Shown in pieces: positions 1 through 11,489 of a stretch of 64,000 nt of DNA. Every line of letters begins with the position of its first letter. The first letter of the stretch is position 1. The stretch is from Saccharomonospora sp. CUA-673 (lineage in GTDB: Bacteria; Actinomycetota; Actinomycetes; Mycobacteriales; Pseudonocardiaceae). The notes beneath the pieces were generated by a model. That model had not been told where the DNA came from. It was given only the letters and a program-made list of their open reading frames with translations, and made no database searches. A program made the position numbers and the translations under genes. The stretch lies in the NCBI RefSeq assembly GCF_001942305.1, contig NZ_MKKE01000016.1, positions 17,253 to 81,252 of the forward strand. Direction: 5' to 3'.

Positions 1-1028
1 GCGAGGGGCGCGAACAGTCGGCGCCGCAGTTGCGCCGTCACCGCGTCCCCGCCGCGCAGCAGCAGTTCGGGCAGCACGCGCTCGGCCCACACGACATCAC
101 CGGCCGGCACTCTCCCGTCACCGGCCAACGACAGCGCGCGCCGCGCCAAACGGAGCGAGTCGGCCGCCGCCGTGGGCTCGACGCCGGCGCCCACGCCGAC
201 CGCCGCGCCACCGACCGCATCACGCAGGGCGGTCACGTCGTCATCGGTCACCGCACCGGCCACGAGCAGGCACGGGGCGGCGCCGGACAGGTCGGCGAGG
301 ACCTCATCGGGCAGGTCGCGGGCCGCGCGCACGGGTCCGCGCAGCGCGAGCGGGGTCGCGATCTCGGGCAGCGGCCATCCGGCGCGGGAGGCGAGTTCGA
401 CGAGCTCGTCGTGGTTGTCGCGGTGACCGTGGGGGCCATGGTGATCGCCGCGCCGGGCCGTGCCGTCGGTCCGGAGCAGCAGGCGGATCAACCGGCAGCG
501 GGCGGCCACCGCGGGGTCGGACGTCTCGGCCAGAGCGGCGCGGTATCCGTCGAGTGCCACCGAGGACAGTTCGTCCATCAGCGCCAGCATCCGGTCGGCC
601 AGTTGCGACATCACCGCGGACGAGAAGCCGCTTCGCTTGCCCACCAGCATGATCCGCCGCCACGCGACCCGGACGCCGATGCGATAGGCGAGCTGCAACG
701 TGTCCAGACTGCGGCCCTCCCGCAGTTCGCGGCGGCCGATCCGGCGGTGCACCTCGTGCCCGTCGCTGGCGACCGAGGTGCGCGACGCCGTGGACGCCGC
801 GGCCGGTTCGCCGAGCCGGTCGACGAACAGCGTGATCGCGTGCCGCACGCCCTCCCGGATACCGCGTCCGTACGGGCCTTCGAGGGAGCCGCGGTATTCG
901 GGCACGGCCGCCCGGATCTCGGCGATGATCTCCCCGGCGACGTCTTCCAGCTCGGGGCGCATGATTCCGCCGAGGCCCTTGAGCGCGGGCACCTCGGAGG
1001 AGGGTGGGCCGACAGGGTGAGCTCTCAC
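1..1028 (-). CDS. PucR/CdaR-type transcriptional regulator, 3' end cut off by window
   Basis: The minus-strand frame is open from about 1028 to the left edge, so the C-terminus is missing. The visible roughly 340 residues resemble the N-terminal sensory half of actinobacterial PucR-family regulators: a helical segment with GEIIAEIRAAVPEY and a RIGVRVAWRR stretch, then a region containing LLVAGAVTDDDVTALRDA. The PucR HTH expected at the extreme C-terminus would lie outside the window. The chosen GTG at 1028 follows a close GAGGAG; an in-frame GTG at 992 is the alternative. The 188 bp upstream to the arginase-like gene must hold its promoter. The target is unknown. Family assignment is by overall pattern rather than by the diagnostic HTH. 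Confidence 0.6.
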   Translation of the reverse strand, partial: MRAHPVGPPSSEVPALKGLGGIMRPELEDVAGEIIAEIRAAVPEYRGSLEGPYGRGIREGVRHAITLFVDRLGEPAAASTASRTSVASDGHEVHRRIGRRELREGRSLDTLQLAYRIGVRVAWRRIMLVGKRSGFSSAVMSQLADRMLALMDELSSVALDGYRAALAETSDPAVAARCRLIRLLLRTDGTARRGDHHGPHGHRDNHDELVELASRAGWPLPEIATPLALRGPVRAARDLPDEVLADLSGAAPCLLVAGAVTDDDVTALRDAVGGAAVGVGAGVEPTAAADSLRLARRALSLAGDGRVPAGDVVWAERVLPELLLRGGDAVTAQLRRRLFAPL

Positions 1029-1216
1029 GGGCTCCTCACAGCTCCCTTCCCTACGTCATCGGAGGGTCGGAACGGAGCACACCACACGAAACGGTGAGGT
1101 GGAAGGGCCGTGACTGGCGGGAACCAACGGCGTTCACCCGGACAGCCCACCACCAACGGCGGGCGCGCACACCCCGCATTCACGGCCGGGCCTGCCGGTG
1201 CGTTCACACACGGCGT

Positions 1217-2041
1217 TCATGAACCCAGCGCCCGCCCGAGCGCCTGGATCACCGGGGTGAGGCGCCGCAGCAACGCGCCGTCGGTGGTGGCGCACTCGGT
1301 CAGTCCGGCGCCGACGACGTGCTGGTCGGCGAGCGCGTCGATGCCGGCCACGAGCTGGTCGACGGTCAGCCCGCCGGGTTCGCGGTAGTGCCCGCCGGGC
1401 CATTCCTCGGGGTCGAGCACGTCGACGTCGACGTGGAGATACACGGGCCCGCCGGTCTCCGCGCCGACGGCCTCGCGCACCGCGGCCGGGTCGGCGGGCG
1501 GCGGGACGTGCCGCAGGAGACCGGCGTCGACGGCACGGCGTTCGTCGGGGTCGAAGGCGCGGGTCCCGATGAGCACGGCGTGGCCGGGTTCCAGCGCCGG
1601 GCTCGCCGCGAGGTCGGCGTCGCCCTCACCGAGCAGGGCTCGCAGCACCATGCCGTGGAACGCGCCGGACGGCGATCCCGCGGCGGTGTTGCTGTCGGCG
1701 TGCGCGTCGAACCAGGCGGTCACCAGCCGGTGTCCGTGCTGTGCGCGGGCGAAGCCGATCGGGACGAGATCGGCCCCGCAGTCACCGCCGATGGTCAGCA
1801 CGGGCCCGCCGGGGCCGAGGAGCGACAGTGCGGTGTCCCGCCAGGACACCAGCGCCGCGCGGTGCGCGATGCCGTCCACTGTGGGCGATGCGGCGGCCGG
1901 GACGTCCGGATGCTCGACGGCGACGTCCAACACCTCGCCCGCCAGGCCCGCGAGGGCGCGGCATCCCGCGGGCAGCACGTCGGACGCGCCGTCCCAGGTC
2001 GCCCCTTGCCACTGCGGGAACGCGACGATCCGCACGCTCAC
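1217..2041 (-). CDS. arginase/agmatinase-superfamily hydrolase
   Basis: This 274-residue protein has the ureohydrolase fold signature: DAHAD in the middle, SGAFHG after it, and DVDVLDPEEWPG later, all manganese or substrate ligands in the family. The first metal motif, normally GGDH, reads GGDCGAD, so the usual first His is a Cys. The protein is therefore a superfamily member of uncertain substrate (arginine, agmatine, formiminoglutamate or another guanidino compound), not a proven arginase. The start GTG at 2041 overlaps the stop codon of the upstream AraC gene by 4 bp and sits behind an AGG-rich run (GGAGGAGGAGG) that serves as ribosome-binding site. The two genes are therefore translationally coupled. 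An in-frame GTG at 2035 is a weaker alternative. Confidence 0.8.
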   Translation of the reverse strand: MSVRIVAFPQWQGATWDGASDVLPAGCRALAGLAGEVLDVAVEHPDVPAAASPTVDGIAHRAALVSWRDTALSLLGPGGPVLTIGGDCGADLVPIGFARAQHGHRLVTAWFDAHADSNTAAGSPSGAFHGMVLRALLGEGDADLAASPALEPGHAVLIGTRAFDPDERRAVDAGLLRHVPPPADPAAVREAVGAETGGPVYLHVDVDVLDPEEWPGGHYREPGGLTVDQLVAGIDALADQHVVGAGLTECATTDGALLRRLTPVIQALGRALGS

Positions 2042-3022
2042 CCTCCTCCTCCGGCGACGAGCCGGTGCTCGCGCGGCGAGATGCCGCGGTGTCGTTTGAA
2101 CGCGGCACTGAACGCGAACGCGTTGGCATAACCCACTTTCCTGGCGATGACATCGGCCGTGTCGCCGGTGTTGCGCAGCAGGTCGGCCGCGACCGTCATG
2201 CGCCAGTCGGCGAGGTAGGCCATCGGCGGGGTGCCCACCAGGTCGGTGAACCGTCGCGCGAACGCGGCCCTGCTGACCCCGCACCGCGCGGCGAGGTTCG
2301 ACACCGTCCACTGTGCACCGGGCTCGTCGTGCACGAGCCGCAGCGCCTGGCCGACCACCGCGTCGCTCTGCGCCCGGAACCAGCCGGGCGCGGCGCCGCG
2401 TTGGGCGTCCATCCAGGTCCGCACGGTCTCGACGAGGGCCAGGTCGAGCAGCCGGTCGAGCACGACCTGCCGGCCGGGACGGTCGACGTCGAGTTCGGTG
2501 ATCAGCAGGTCCAGCACCGGCGATCCGAGGTCGACGGCCGGGACGCATGCGATGCCGGGCAGCGCCGCCAGCAGCCGCGCCCCGACGTCCCCGGTGACCT
2601 GGTAGGTGCCGCTGACGATGACAGAACCGCCCGCCGACTCCCGTTCCCGCGAACCGGCGAGGAATTCCTCGGTGATGTCGGTGCCGTCCATTGTGGTCAG
2701 CCGGTTGCCGGGGCCGACGACCACCGACGCGAGGTGTCGATCTCGTCGGCGACGACGTACGGACCGGCCCCGGTCACGACCGCGACCGTGCCCTCGTCGA
2801 GCCGCACCGGGTCCGCACCACCCGACTCATCGGTGCCGGGCTCACCGTCGCCGCTCCCGACCTCGCCGGTCGCACGATCCAGGCGTGCCGACGCACCGTT
2901 GTCACGAGCGCGAGCCGGGCGCCGTCGGCGATCCGCAGCGCCCACGGCGGTTCGAGCACGGTGCGGCAGAACGCCGCCGACCGCGCCCGCACTCCCGCGA
3001 GGAGATCCGCCAACGCATCCAC
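2038..3022 (-). CDS. AraC-family regulator with cupin_6 domain (two apparent frameshifts)
   Basis: Three minus-strand frames join into one AraC protein. The first (from GTG 3022) carries the typical cupin_6 opening, DALADLLAGVRARSAAF and LEPPWALRI. The second (about 2872-2730) carries GTVAVVTGAGPYVVADE. The third (2725-2038) carries GNRLTTMDG and a complete C-terminal double HTH with CGVSRAAFARRF and KVGYANAFAFSAAFKRH. Moving between frames requires one restored base near 2872 (a G after GTG) and one near 2728. The cupin_6 family commonly regulates an adjacent oxidoreductase gene, and the NmrA-like gene is divergent 130 bp away. It overlaps the arginase-like gene by 4 bp, so the two probably form an operon. 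Because many housekeeping genes here show the same defect, the breaks may be sequence errors. Confidence 0.75.
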
Positions 3023-3108
3023 ACCGCCAGCGTAGGCGATCCGATATGCCTGCGAGCGATTCACGCATGGATCGTCTCGGCCCCGCGGGCGACTCTGGAG
3101 ACAGCCAC

Positions 3109-3128
3109 TCGAGACAACGATTCGAGAC
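3109..3128. promoter_or_regulatory. direct repeat TCGAGAC x2 in AraC/reductase divergent region
   Basis: TCGAGAC occurs at 3109-3115 and again at 3122-3128, a 13-bp period, between the divergent AraC gene and the NmrA-like gene. AraC regulators usually bind direct repeats, so this is a candidate operator. No binding data exist and spacing alone is weak evidence. Confidence 0.3.
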
Positions 3129-3151
3129 GTCCCAGAGATCGGAGACCTGCC

Positions 3152-4011
3152 ATGTACGCCATCACCGGAGCGACCGGACACGTCGGCGGCGCCGCCGCCC
3201 GCGCCCTGCAGGCGCAGCACCTGCCCGTCCGCCGGGTCGTCCGCAACCCCGTGAACGCCGGACCCACCGGCGCGGTCGCCGACCTCACCGACCGCGCCGC
3301 GCTGACGACGGCGCTGCGCGGCTGCGACGGCGCGTTCGTCCTGCTGCCGACCCTGCCGAGCGGTTCCGACGCCGACCACCGCCGGATGGCCGACACCATC
3401 GCCGGCGCGTGGCAGGCAGCGGCGTCCCGCACGTCGTCGCCCTGTCGTCGTGGGGAGCCCAGCACGCCGAGGGCACCGGCCCGATCCGCTGGCTGCACCA
3501 CCTGGAAGGCGCCCTCGGCGAGACCGGGGTGCGGGTGACGTCCGTACGGTCGCCGCATTTCCAGGAGAAGGTCGAGACGACCATGGCGGCCTCCACCGGC
3601 GCCGGGATCCACCCGGTGTTCGCCCCGTCGGCCGACGTCGACACCACGATGGTCGCGACCCGCGACATCGGCGCCGTCGTCGCCGACGCGCTCACCAATC
3701 CGGCAGGCGCAGCAGGATCCTCGGGGGCGAGCGAGATCGTCCACCTCGACGGGCCGCGCTACACCGAACGCGAGGTCGCCCGGCGGCTCGGCCTGCGCCT
3801 GGGCCGGGAACTCGAGGTCGTCGTCCTCCCCCGCAAGACGTGGGAACCGACGTTCGTCGACGCCGGCCTGCCCCCGCTGCTCGCCGCGGAGCTGGCGGCA
3901 CTGCACGAGGCGGAGGCCCGCGGACTGCTCGAGCCCGCGGGCGACCGCCGACATGTGTGCACCACCGACCTCGACGAGACGTTGGCCGAGATCACCGCCG
4001 CGCTCGTCTGA
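3152..4011 (+). CDS. NAD(P)-binding NmrA-like reductase (one apparent frameshift)
   Basis: The protein opens with the Rossmann motif ITGATGHVGG and continues with RNPVNAG and a GCDGAFVLLP stretch, typical of NmrA/NAD(P)H-quinone-reductase-like atypical SDRs. Near 3421 the frame must change: the upstream frame ends AGAWQAA and the next frame resumes at GVPHVVALSSWG. Restoring one G (GCGGGC instead of GCGGC) gives a continuous protein of about 286 residues ending at TGA 4011. The start ATG 3152 follows GGAGACCTGCC. The gene is divergent from the AraC regulator, which is the probable controller. It converges on pyc with only 15 bp between the stops. The physiological substrate cannot be told from sequence. 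Confidence 0.8.
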
Positions 4012-4026
4012 GGCCGGAGGAGGCGA

Positions 4027-7000
4027 CTACTCCAGGACGATCAGCAGATCGCCGCCCTCGACCTGCTGGACGGAGTTGATGGCGCGCCGCCGCACCGTGC
4101 CGCCGGTCGCGCGGTGATGGCGGCCTCCATCTTCATCGCCTCGATCGTCGCGACGGTGTCGCCCGCGGCGATCTCGTCGCCCTCGCCGACCTGCAGCGTG
4201 ACCACGCCGGCGAACGGTGCCGCGACGTGGTTCGGGTCGTTCTTGTCGGCCTTCTCGGCGGCCGGCACGTCGGTGGCGACCGACCGGTCCCGCACGGGGA
4301 TCGGGCGCATCTGGCCGTTCAATGTGGACATCACGGTGCGCATACCTCGTTCGTCGGCCTCGCCGACGGCCTCGAGCGCGATGAACAACCGCACCCCGGG
4401 CTCGAGGTCCACGGTGTACTCCTCACCGGGACGCAGACCGTAGAAGAAGTCCTTGCTCCGCAACACGCTCGTGTCGCCGTAGGACTCCCGGTGCGCCTCG
4501 AACTCGGCCGTCGGGCCGGCGAACAGCAGCCGGTTCAGGCTCGCGCGCCGGTCCTTCGTCAGCGCCTCGCGGTCCTCTTCGGACAGCGTGACCTCACCGC
4601 GCGCCTCACCGCGGCCCTCGAGCGCCTTGGTGCGGAACGGCTCGGGCCATCCGCCGGGCGGGTCGCCGAGCTCGCCGCGCAGGAAGCCGATGACCGAGTC
4701 GGGGATGTCGAACTTGCCGGGCTCGGCCTCGAACTCGGCCGGTTCGACCCCGGCGCCGACCAGGTGCAGGGCGAGGTCGCCCACGACCTTCGACGACGGC
4801 GTGACCTTGACGATGTGGCCGAGCATCCGGTCGGCCGCGGCGTACATGGCCTCGACCTCCTCGAACCGGTCGCCCAGTCCGAGCGCCTTGGCCTGCGTGC
4901 GCAGGTTGGACAGCTGACCGCCGGGGATCTCGTGGTCGTAGACCCGGCCCGTCGGCGAGGCCAGGCCCGCCTCGAACGGGGCGTAGATCTTGCGCACCGT
5001 CTCCCAGTACGGCTCGAGGTCGCCGACCGCGCGCAGGTCCAGCCCGGTGGGCCGGTCGGAGTGGTCGGTGGCGGCCACGATCGCCGACAGCGACGGCTGC
5101 GAGGTCGTGCCCGCCATCGAGGCGACCGCACCGTCGACCGCGTCGGCGCCGGCGCGGATGGCCGCGAGGTACGTGGCCAGCTGCCCGCCCGCCGTGTCGT
5201 GCGTGTGGATGTGCACGGGCAGGTCGAACTCGCGCCGCAGCGCGGTCACGAGCCGCTCGGCCGCGGGCGCGCGCAGCAGACCGGCCATGTCCTTGATGGC
5301 CAGCACGTGCGCACCGGCGTCGACGATCTGCTCGGCCAGCCGCAGGTAGTAGTCCAATGTGTACAGCTGCTCGCCGGGATCGGACAGATCCGACGTGTAG
5401 CACAGCGCCACCTCGGCGACCGACTTCCCGGTCGCGCGCACGGCCTCGATCGCGGGCCGCATCTGCGAGACGTCGTTGAGGGCGTCGAAGATGCGGAAGA
5501 TGTCGATGCCGGTCTCCGTGGCCTCCTCGACGAACGCGTCGGTGACCTCGGTCGGGTACGGCGTGTAGCCGACCGTGTTGCGCCCGCGCAGCAGCATCTG
5601 CAGGCAGACGTTGGGCATCGCCTCGCGCAGCAGCGCGAGGCGCTCCCACGGGTCCTCGGCCAGGAACCGCAGGGCGACGTCGTAGGTCGCGCCGCCCCAG
5701 CACTCCACCGACAGCAACTGCGGCAGGGTGTGCGCGACCGCGGGGGCGATCGCCGTCAGGTCCTTCGTGCGCACGCGCGTGGCCAGCAGCGACTGGTGGG
5801 CGTCGCGGAAGGTCGTGTCTGTGACGCCGACGGTGCCCGACGTGCGCATCCACCGCGCGAAGCCCTCGGGGCCGAGCTCGTCGAGCTTCTGCTTCGACCC
5901 GGCCGCCGGCGCGCCGTCGGGCACCGCGGGGATCTTCTCCTCGGGGTCGATCAGCGTGGGCCGCGGACCGTGCGGCTTGTTCACCGTGACGTCGGCCAGA
6001 TAGGTCAGCAGCCGCGTGCCGCGGTCGGCCGAGTGGCGCGCGGTCAGCAGATGCGGGCGCTGCTCGATGAACGCGGTCGTCACGTTGCCCGACTGGAAGT
6101 CCTGGTCGTCCAGCACCGCCTGCAGGAACGGGATGTTCGTCGCGACCCCGCGGATGCGGAACTCGGCGAGCGCGCGCCGCGCGCGGCCGACGGCCGTCTC
6201 GAACGTCCGTCCACGGCAGGTGAGCTTGACGAGCATCGAGTCGAAGTGGGCGCTGATCTCCGTGCCGGAGAACGCGGTGCCGCCGTCGAGCCGGATACCC
6301 GACCCGCCGGGCGAGCGGTAGGCGCTGATCATGCCCGTGTCCGGGCGGAACCCGTTGGCCGGGTCCTCGGTGGTGATCCGGCACTGCATCGCCGCGCCGC
6401 GCAGGTAGATCGCGTCCTGCGCCAGGCCGAGGTCCGGCAGGCTCGCGCCGGCGGCGATCCGCAGCTGCGACTGCACCAGGTCTACGTCGGTGACCTCCTC
6501 GGTCACCGTGTGCTCGACCTGGATCCGCGGGTTCATCTCGATGAAGACGTGGTTGCCGTTGCGGTCGACGAGGAACTCGACGGTGCCCGCGTTGCGGTAG
6601 CCCATCTGCCGGGCCAACTTCACCGCGTCGGCGCAGATCCGCTCCCGCAGCTGCGAATCCAGGTTGGGCGCGGGGGCCAGCTCGACGACCTTCTGGTGCC
6701 GGCGCTGCACCGAGCAGTCGCGCTCGTAGAGATGGATGACGTTGCCCTGACCGTCGGCCAGCACCTGCACCTCGATGTGCCGGGGCTCGACGACCGCCTG
6801 CTCGAGGAACACGGTCGCGTCGCCGAACGCCGACTCCGCCTCCCGCGAGGCCGCCTCGATGGCCTCGCGCAGGTGGGGCGGGTCCTCAACGCGCCGCATA
6901 CCGCGGCCGCCGCCGCCCGCGACGGCCTTCACGAACACGGGGAACGTCAGGTTCTCGGCCGCGGCGACGAGCTCGTCGACATCGGCCGACGGCGCCGACG

Positions 7001-7400
7001 AACCCAGCACGGGCACGCCCGCCTCACGGGCCGCCGCGACGGCGCGCGCCTTGTTGCCGGTGAGCTCCAGCGTCTCGGCGTCGGGGCCGACGAACGTGAT
7101 GCCGGCCTCCTCGCAGGCGCGCGCGAGGTCGGGGTTCTCGGACAGGAAGCCGTAACCGGGGTAGACCGCGTCGGCACCCGCGCGCTGCGCCGCGCGGACG
7201 ATCTCGTCCACCGACAGGTACGCACGCACCGGGTGGCCCGGCTGGCCGATCTCGTACGCCTCGTCGGCCTTCAGCCGGTGCAGCGAGTTGCGGTCTTCGC
7301 GCGGGAACACCGCCACGGTGCCTGCGCCCAGTTCGTAGGCTGCGCGGAACGCGCGGATGGCGATCTCGCCGCGGTTGGCGACGAGCACTTTCCGGAACAT
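4027..7400 (-). CDS. pyc: pyruvate carboxylase (one apparent frameshift near the end)
   Basis: It carboxylates pyruvate to oxaloacetate using ATP, bicarbonate and biotin (anaplerosis). Domains run in the standard order: biotin carboxylase (residues about 1-460, starting FRKVLVANRGEIAIRAF, with the ATP-grasp loop GGGGRGMR), carboxyltransferase (about 530-820, with FRDAHQSLLATRVRT) and the biotinyl domain with EAMKME at the C-terminus. The last 25 residues are in another frame: restoring one C near 4110 turns the tail into TGGTVRRRAINSVQQVEGG and ends at TAG 4027, giving about 1124 residues, the normal actinobacterial length. The start ATG 7400 follows GGAAGGACCGGGA. The neighbour recG lies 109 bp upstream on the same strand, as in mycobacteria. 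Confidence 0.93.
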
Positions 7401-7509
7401 TCCCGGTCCTTCCGTCCTCGGATCGGTCGGGACGCACGTTACCCGCTCCCGCCTCCTGGGAACACCTGCCCACATCCCGGAACGCCCGCTGGGCGGTTCG
7501 CCCGAAGGG

Positions 7510-9669
7510 TCAGGATTTCTCGAGGTATTCGGCTCGGTCGGCGTCGACGACGTCGGCAACCATGCGGGCCAGGCCCGGACTGTGCGCCAGGTCGGGGTCG
7601 GCGTCGACGACGCGCTGGGCGACGCCGCGTGCCTGCGCGATCACGTCCTCGTCGTCGAGCAGCGACAACATCTTCAACGCCGACTTCGTGCCGGACTGCG
7701 CCGCGCCGAGGATGTCGCCCTCGCGGCGCAGTTCGAGGTCGAGCTTCGACAGTTCGAACCCGTCGAGCGTGGAGGCGACCGAGTCGAGCCGCTGCCGCGT
7801 CGTCGTGCCCTCGGGGATCTCCGTCACGAGCAGGCACAGCCCCGCCGCGGAACCACGACCCACGCGGCCGCGCAGCTGGTGCAGCTGGCTCACGCCGAAC
7901 CGCTCGGCGTCCATGATCACCATCGTCGTCGCGTTCGGCACGTTCACGCCGACCTCGACGACGGTCGTGGCGACCAGCACGTCCACCTCGCCCGCACTGA
8001 AGGCCCGCATGACGCCGTCCTTCTCGTCGGCGGGTTGTTTGCCGTGCAGCACGCCGATCCGCAGCCCGTGCAGCGGGCCCTCCTCGAGCATCGGCGCGAT
8101 GTCGAGCACCGCGAGCGGCGGCCTGCGGCCCCCGGTGTCGGCCGGCGGCTCGTCCCCCACCCGCGGGCACACGACGTAGGCCTGCCGCCCGTTGCCGACC
8201 TCCTCGATGATCCGTTTCCACGCCCGGTCCAGCCAGTTCGGCTTCTCGGCGACGGGCACGACCGTGGTCGAGATCGGCGACCGTCCCGACGGCAGTTGCC
8301 GCAACGCCGAGGTCTCCAGGTCGCCGTAGACGGTCATCGCCACGGTGCGCGGGATGGGCGTCGCGGTCATGACCAGCACGTGCGGGCTGGTGCCCTCGGC
8401 GCCGCGGGTGCGCAGCGCGTCGCGTTGTTCGACGCCGAACCGGTGCTGCTCGTCGACGACCGCCAGGGCCAGGTCGGCGAACGTCACGTGGTCCTGGATC
8501 AGCACGTGGGTGCCGACGACGATGCCCGCCTCCCCGCTCGCGGCCTCCAGCAACGCCTTCTTGCGTTCCTTGGCGCCCATCGACCCGGTCAGGAGCGTGA
8601 CCTTGGTGGCGTGTTCGGCGGCGCCGAGCTCGCCCGCCGTGCCCAGGTCGCCGAGCAGCTCGCGCAGCGACCGGGCGTGCTGGGCCGCCAGCACCTCCGT
8701 CGGCGCGAGCATCGCGGCCTGCCGGCCGGCGTCGATGACCTGCAGCATCGCCCGCAGCGCCACGATCGTCTTGCCGCTGCCGACCTCGCCCTGCAGCAGT
8801 CGGTTCATCGGGTGCTCGACCGACAGGTCGGCGGCGATCGTCTCGCCGACCTCCCGCTGCCCCTCGGTGAGCTCGAACGGCAGGCGTGCGTCGAACGCCG
8901 CCGTGATCCCGCCGTCGACGCGGGGGCAGGCCCGCGCGGGTTCGCTCACCTCGTTGCGGCGGCGCTGCGCGAAGATCAACTGGATGGACAGCGCCTCGTC
9001 CCACTTGAGCCGCTGTTTCGCCGTGGTGAGCCGCTCCCAGCTCTCCGGAAGGTGCACCTGGCGCAGCGCGGTGTCCAGATCGGTCAGCCCGAGCTCGGCG
9101 CACAGCACCTCGGGAACCGGGTCCTCGACGGTGTCGAGCGTGTCGAGCACCTGCCGCACCGCACGGGCGATCTTCCACGACTCGACGCCCGCCGCGGCCG
9201 GATACACCGGGATGATCTGGTTGGCGAATCCGTCCACCGTGGACGGATCGTCGTCGTCCTGCTCGAACAGCTCGTATTCCGGGTTGGACAGTTGCAGTTC
9301 GCTGCGGAACTGCGACACCTTGCCCGCGAACAGGCCCTTCCTGCCCGCGCGCAGGTGCTGCTCACGCCAGCCGACGTTGCCAAAGAACGCGCACGTCAGC
9401 CGGCGTTTGCCGTCGCTGAGGTGGATGGTGAGGATGCTGCCCTTGCGGGCCCGCATCGGCCGCCGTTCGACCCGTTCGATCTTCGCCATCACCGTGGCGT
9501 GCTCGCCGATCTCGAGCCCGCCGATGTCGGTGAGCTCACCGCGGCGCTGGTACCGGCGCGGGTAGTGCCGCAGCAGCTCGGCGACCGTCCGCAGGTTCAG
9601 CGACGATTCGAGCGCCTTGGCCATCTTGGCGCCCAGCACCACGGAGAGCTTGTCGCCCGTCGTCGTCAT
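7510..9669 (-). CDS. recG: ATP-dependent DNA helicase RecG
   Basis: This superfamily 2 helicase remodels stalled replication forks and branch-migrates Holliday junctions. The 719-residue ORF is intact. The OB-fold wedge domain occupies roughly residues 55-140, Walker A is GEVGSGKT at about 294-301, motif II is DEQH (VVDEQHRFG), motif III is MTATPIPRT, and motif VI is [10 protein letters not shown]. The extreme C-terminus ends EYLEKS. The start ATG 9669 lies 41 bp after the DAK2 gene stop, and both are on the minus strand, so they are likely co-transcribed, the usual actinobacterial arrangement. The short gap between them is CT-rich. Confidence 0.95.
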   Translation of the reverse strand: MTTTGDKLSVVLGAKMAKALESSLNLRTVAELLRHYPRRYQRRGELTDIGGLEIGEHATVMAKIERVERRPMRARKGSILTIHLSDGKRRLTCAFFGNVGWREQHLRAGRKGLFAGKVSQFRSELQLSNPEYELFEQDDDDPSTVDGFANQIIPVYPAAAGVESWKIARAVRQVLDTLDTVEDPVPEVLCAELGLTDLDTALRQVHLPESWERLTTAKQRLKWDEALSIQLIFAQRRRNEVSEPARACPRVDGGITAAFDARLPFELTEGQREVGETIAADLSVEHPMNRLLQGEVGSGKTIVALRAMLQVIDAGRQAAMLAPTEVLAAQHARSLRELLGDLGTAGELGAAEHATKVTLLTGSMGAKERKKALLEAASGEAGIVVGTHVLIQDHVTFADLALAVVDEQHRFGVEQRDALRTRGAEGTSPHVLVMTATPIPRTVAMTVYGDLETSALRQLPSGRSPISTTVVPVAEKPNWLDRAWKRIIEEVGNGRQAYVVCPRVGDEPPADTGGRRPPLAVLDIAPMLEEGPLHGLRIGVLHGKQPADEKDGVMRAFSAGEVDVLVATTVVEVGVNVPNATTMVIMDAERFGVSQLHQLRGRVGRGSAAGLCLLVTEIPEGTTTRQRLDSVASTLDGFELSKLDLELRREGDILGAAQSGTKSALKMLSLLDDEDVIAQARGVAQRVVDADPDLAHSPGLARMVADVVDADRAEYLEKS

Positions 9670-9710
9670 GTCACCGCCACCATCCCGGTCTCACCGCCGC
9701 CTTCTCGGTC

Positions 9711-11341
9711 TCACTCCACGCCCATCAGCAGCACCGCATCCGCCTGCCCACCGTAGTAGCACACCAGTTCGACCTCCGGATGTGCGGCACGCAGATGCTC
9801 GGTCAGGATCTCCTCGATCCGGTCGGGCGCGTCGACGCCGGTCAGCACCGTGACGAGTTCCCCGCCGACCGCGAGCATCCGCGTCAGCACCTCGAGCGCG
9901 GTCTCCACGATGCGGTCCGGCGCGCCGATCCGCACGACCTCCCCGTCGACCAGCCCCAGCACGTCGCCCGCGTGCGCGTGCCCGACCCACGTGATCGCGT
10001 CCTCGCCGGCGATCACGATGTCGCCGCGCCGGGTGGCCGCGGCGGCCTCGGCCATGGCCACCACGTCGGCGCCTGCGCGGCGCTCCGGGTCGTGCACCGC
10101 GAGCGCGGCCAACGTCTGCACGGGCGAGGCGCACGGCACGACGACCACGTCGCGGTCGGCGAGCACCGGATGGTTGGCCGCGCGCTCGGCGACCGCGGTC
10201 AGGTCGACCTCGCCCGGCACGACCGTGACGTGGCCCGCCGCGGTCTCGCCGACGAGCCCGAGGAGCTGTTCGACGCTCGGATCGTCGTCGGCGGCCAGCA
10301 CGGGCAGTCCCTCCCCGGCGACCAGGTCGACGACGCCCCGCCCCCGCAGGACGACGACCACCGCCCGATCGCCCGCCGCGCCCTCGGGCGGGGCGGGGGT
10401 CATGAGCGGTTCGACGCGCACCCGGTGCGGACGCCCGTGCCGCAGGCCCGCCTCGAGCGCGGCACCGATGTCGCCGCAGTGCACGTGGACGGCGTGGTTG
10501 CCGTCGCCGTCGCCCGCGACGGTCACCGAATCACCCAGCTCGGCCAGGTCCCTGCGCAGCTGCAGCAGCGCCGATTCCTCGGCGTCGGCGGGCAGATCGG
10601 ACAGCAGGTACATGACCTCCCACGCCTGCGGCGCCGGCACCACGGACGGCACCGTGACCGCGTGTTCCGGCGCGGCCTCCCCCGCCACGACCGCGGCGAG
10701 CGCGTCGAACACCGCCACGAGGCCCCGGCCGCCCGCGTCGACGACCCCTGCGGCGGCGAGCGCGGCCAGTTGACGCGGCGTCTCGGCCAGCGCCTCGGCC
10801 GCCGTGCGCGCGGCGGTGCGGGCGACGTCGTCCAGCGTGCCCACTTCTCCGTCGCGGGAAGAGCCGGTCGCGCTGCCGTGGCTGCCGTCGCTGTTGCCGT
10901 CGTTGTTGCTGGTGACGGCGGTTCCGACCGCGTGCAGCACGCTGAGCATCGTCCCGGCGACGGGCCGGGCGACGGCGCCGGTGGCGAGCTCGTCGGCCCG
11001 CCGGAGAGCGGAGGCCAGCGCCGGGCCGTCCAGCCGAGCGGCGTCGCCGGCGGCATCGGCGAGGCCCCGCAGGAACTGCGACAGGATCACCCCGGAGTTG
11101 CCGCGCGCCGCCGCGACGGCCCCGCTCGCCAGCACCCGCAGCGCCTGTCCCGCGGTGGTGACGTCGCGACGCTCCGTGAGTGCGATGTTCGCCGCGGCGA
11201 TCGTGTGGAGCAGGTTCGAACCGGTGTCGGAGTCGGCGACCGGGTAGACGTTGATGCCGTCGATCTCGGTGCGCAGTTCCTCGAGGCTGCGCACGCAGCG
11301 CCCGCCCACGCTCGCACGGCTGCCGCGTCCCAGTGCTGCAC
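9711..11341 (-). CDS. DAK2-domain protein, DhaL/FakA-like (one apparent frameshift)
   Basis: The N-terminal DAK2/DhaL kinase-like domain shows [16 protein letters not shown] and later [15 protein letters not shown] and [10 protein letters not shown], which hold the ATP/Mg ligands of the fold. The C-terminal half resembles the FakA/DegV-linked fatty-acid-kinase regulatory region. The family phosphorylates dihydroxyacetone or, with a DegV partner, fatty acids; no DegV gene is visible here. The N-terminus [12 protein letters not shown] is one frame away from [13 protein letters not shown], and restoring a single base near 11299 joins them. The GTG start at 11341 has GGAGGG eight bases upstream. 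It precedes recG and is divergent from rpmB. Confidence 0.85.
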
Positions 11342-11489
11342 CGCGTACCCTCCAGCCGGGAACTCGTCGGATCGAAGGCGAGCGTATCGACCCGGATTCA
11401 GGTGCGGAGAACGCACCGGCTACCCTGGTCGAGTTGCCCGGCATTCCCGGGCGGATTGTGTTTACCTACTTTCTCGAGGAGTGTTCGAC

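Noticed and set aside
4227..7916. Very long open frame on the plus strand opposite pyc (and similar long frames opposite ppk, hupB, ilvB, S8 protease, serA and gatB).
   Set aside because: High-GC codon bias opens antisense frames. These have no recognisable domains, and their Arg/His/Val-rich composition mirrors the real gene on the other strand.
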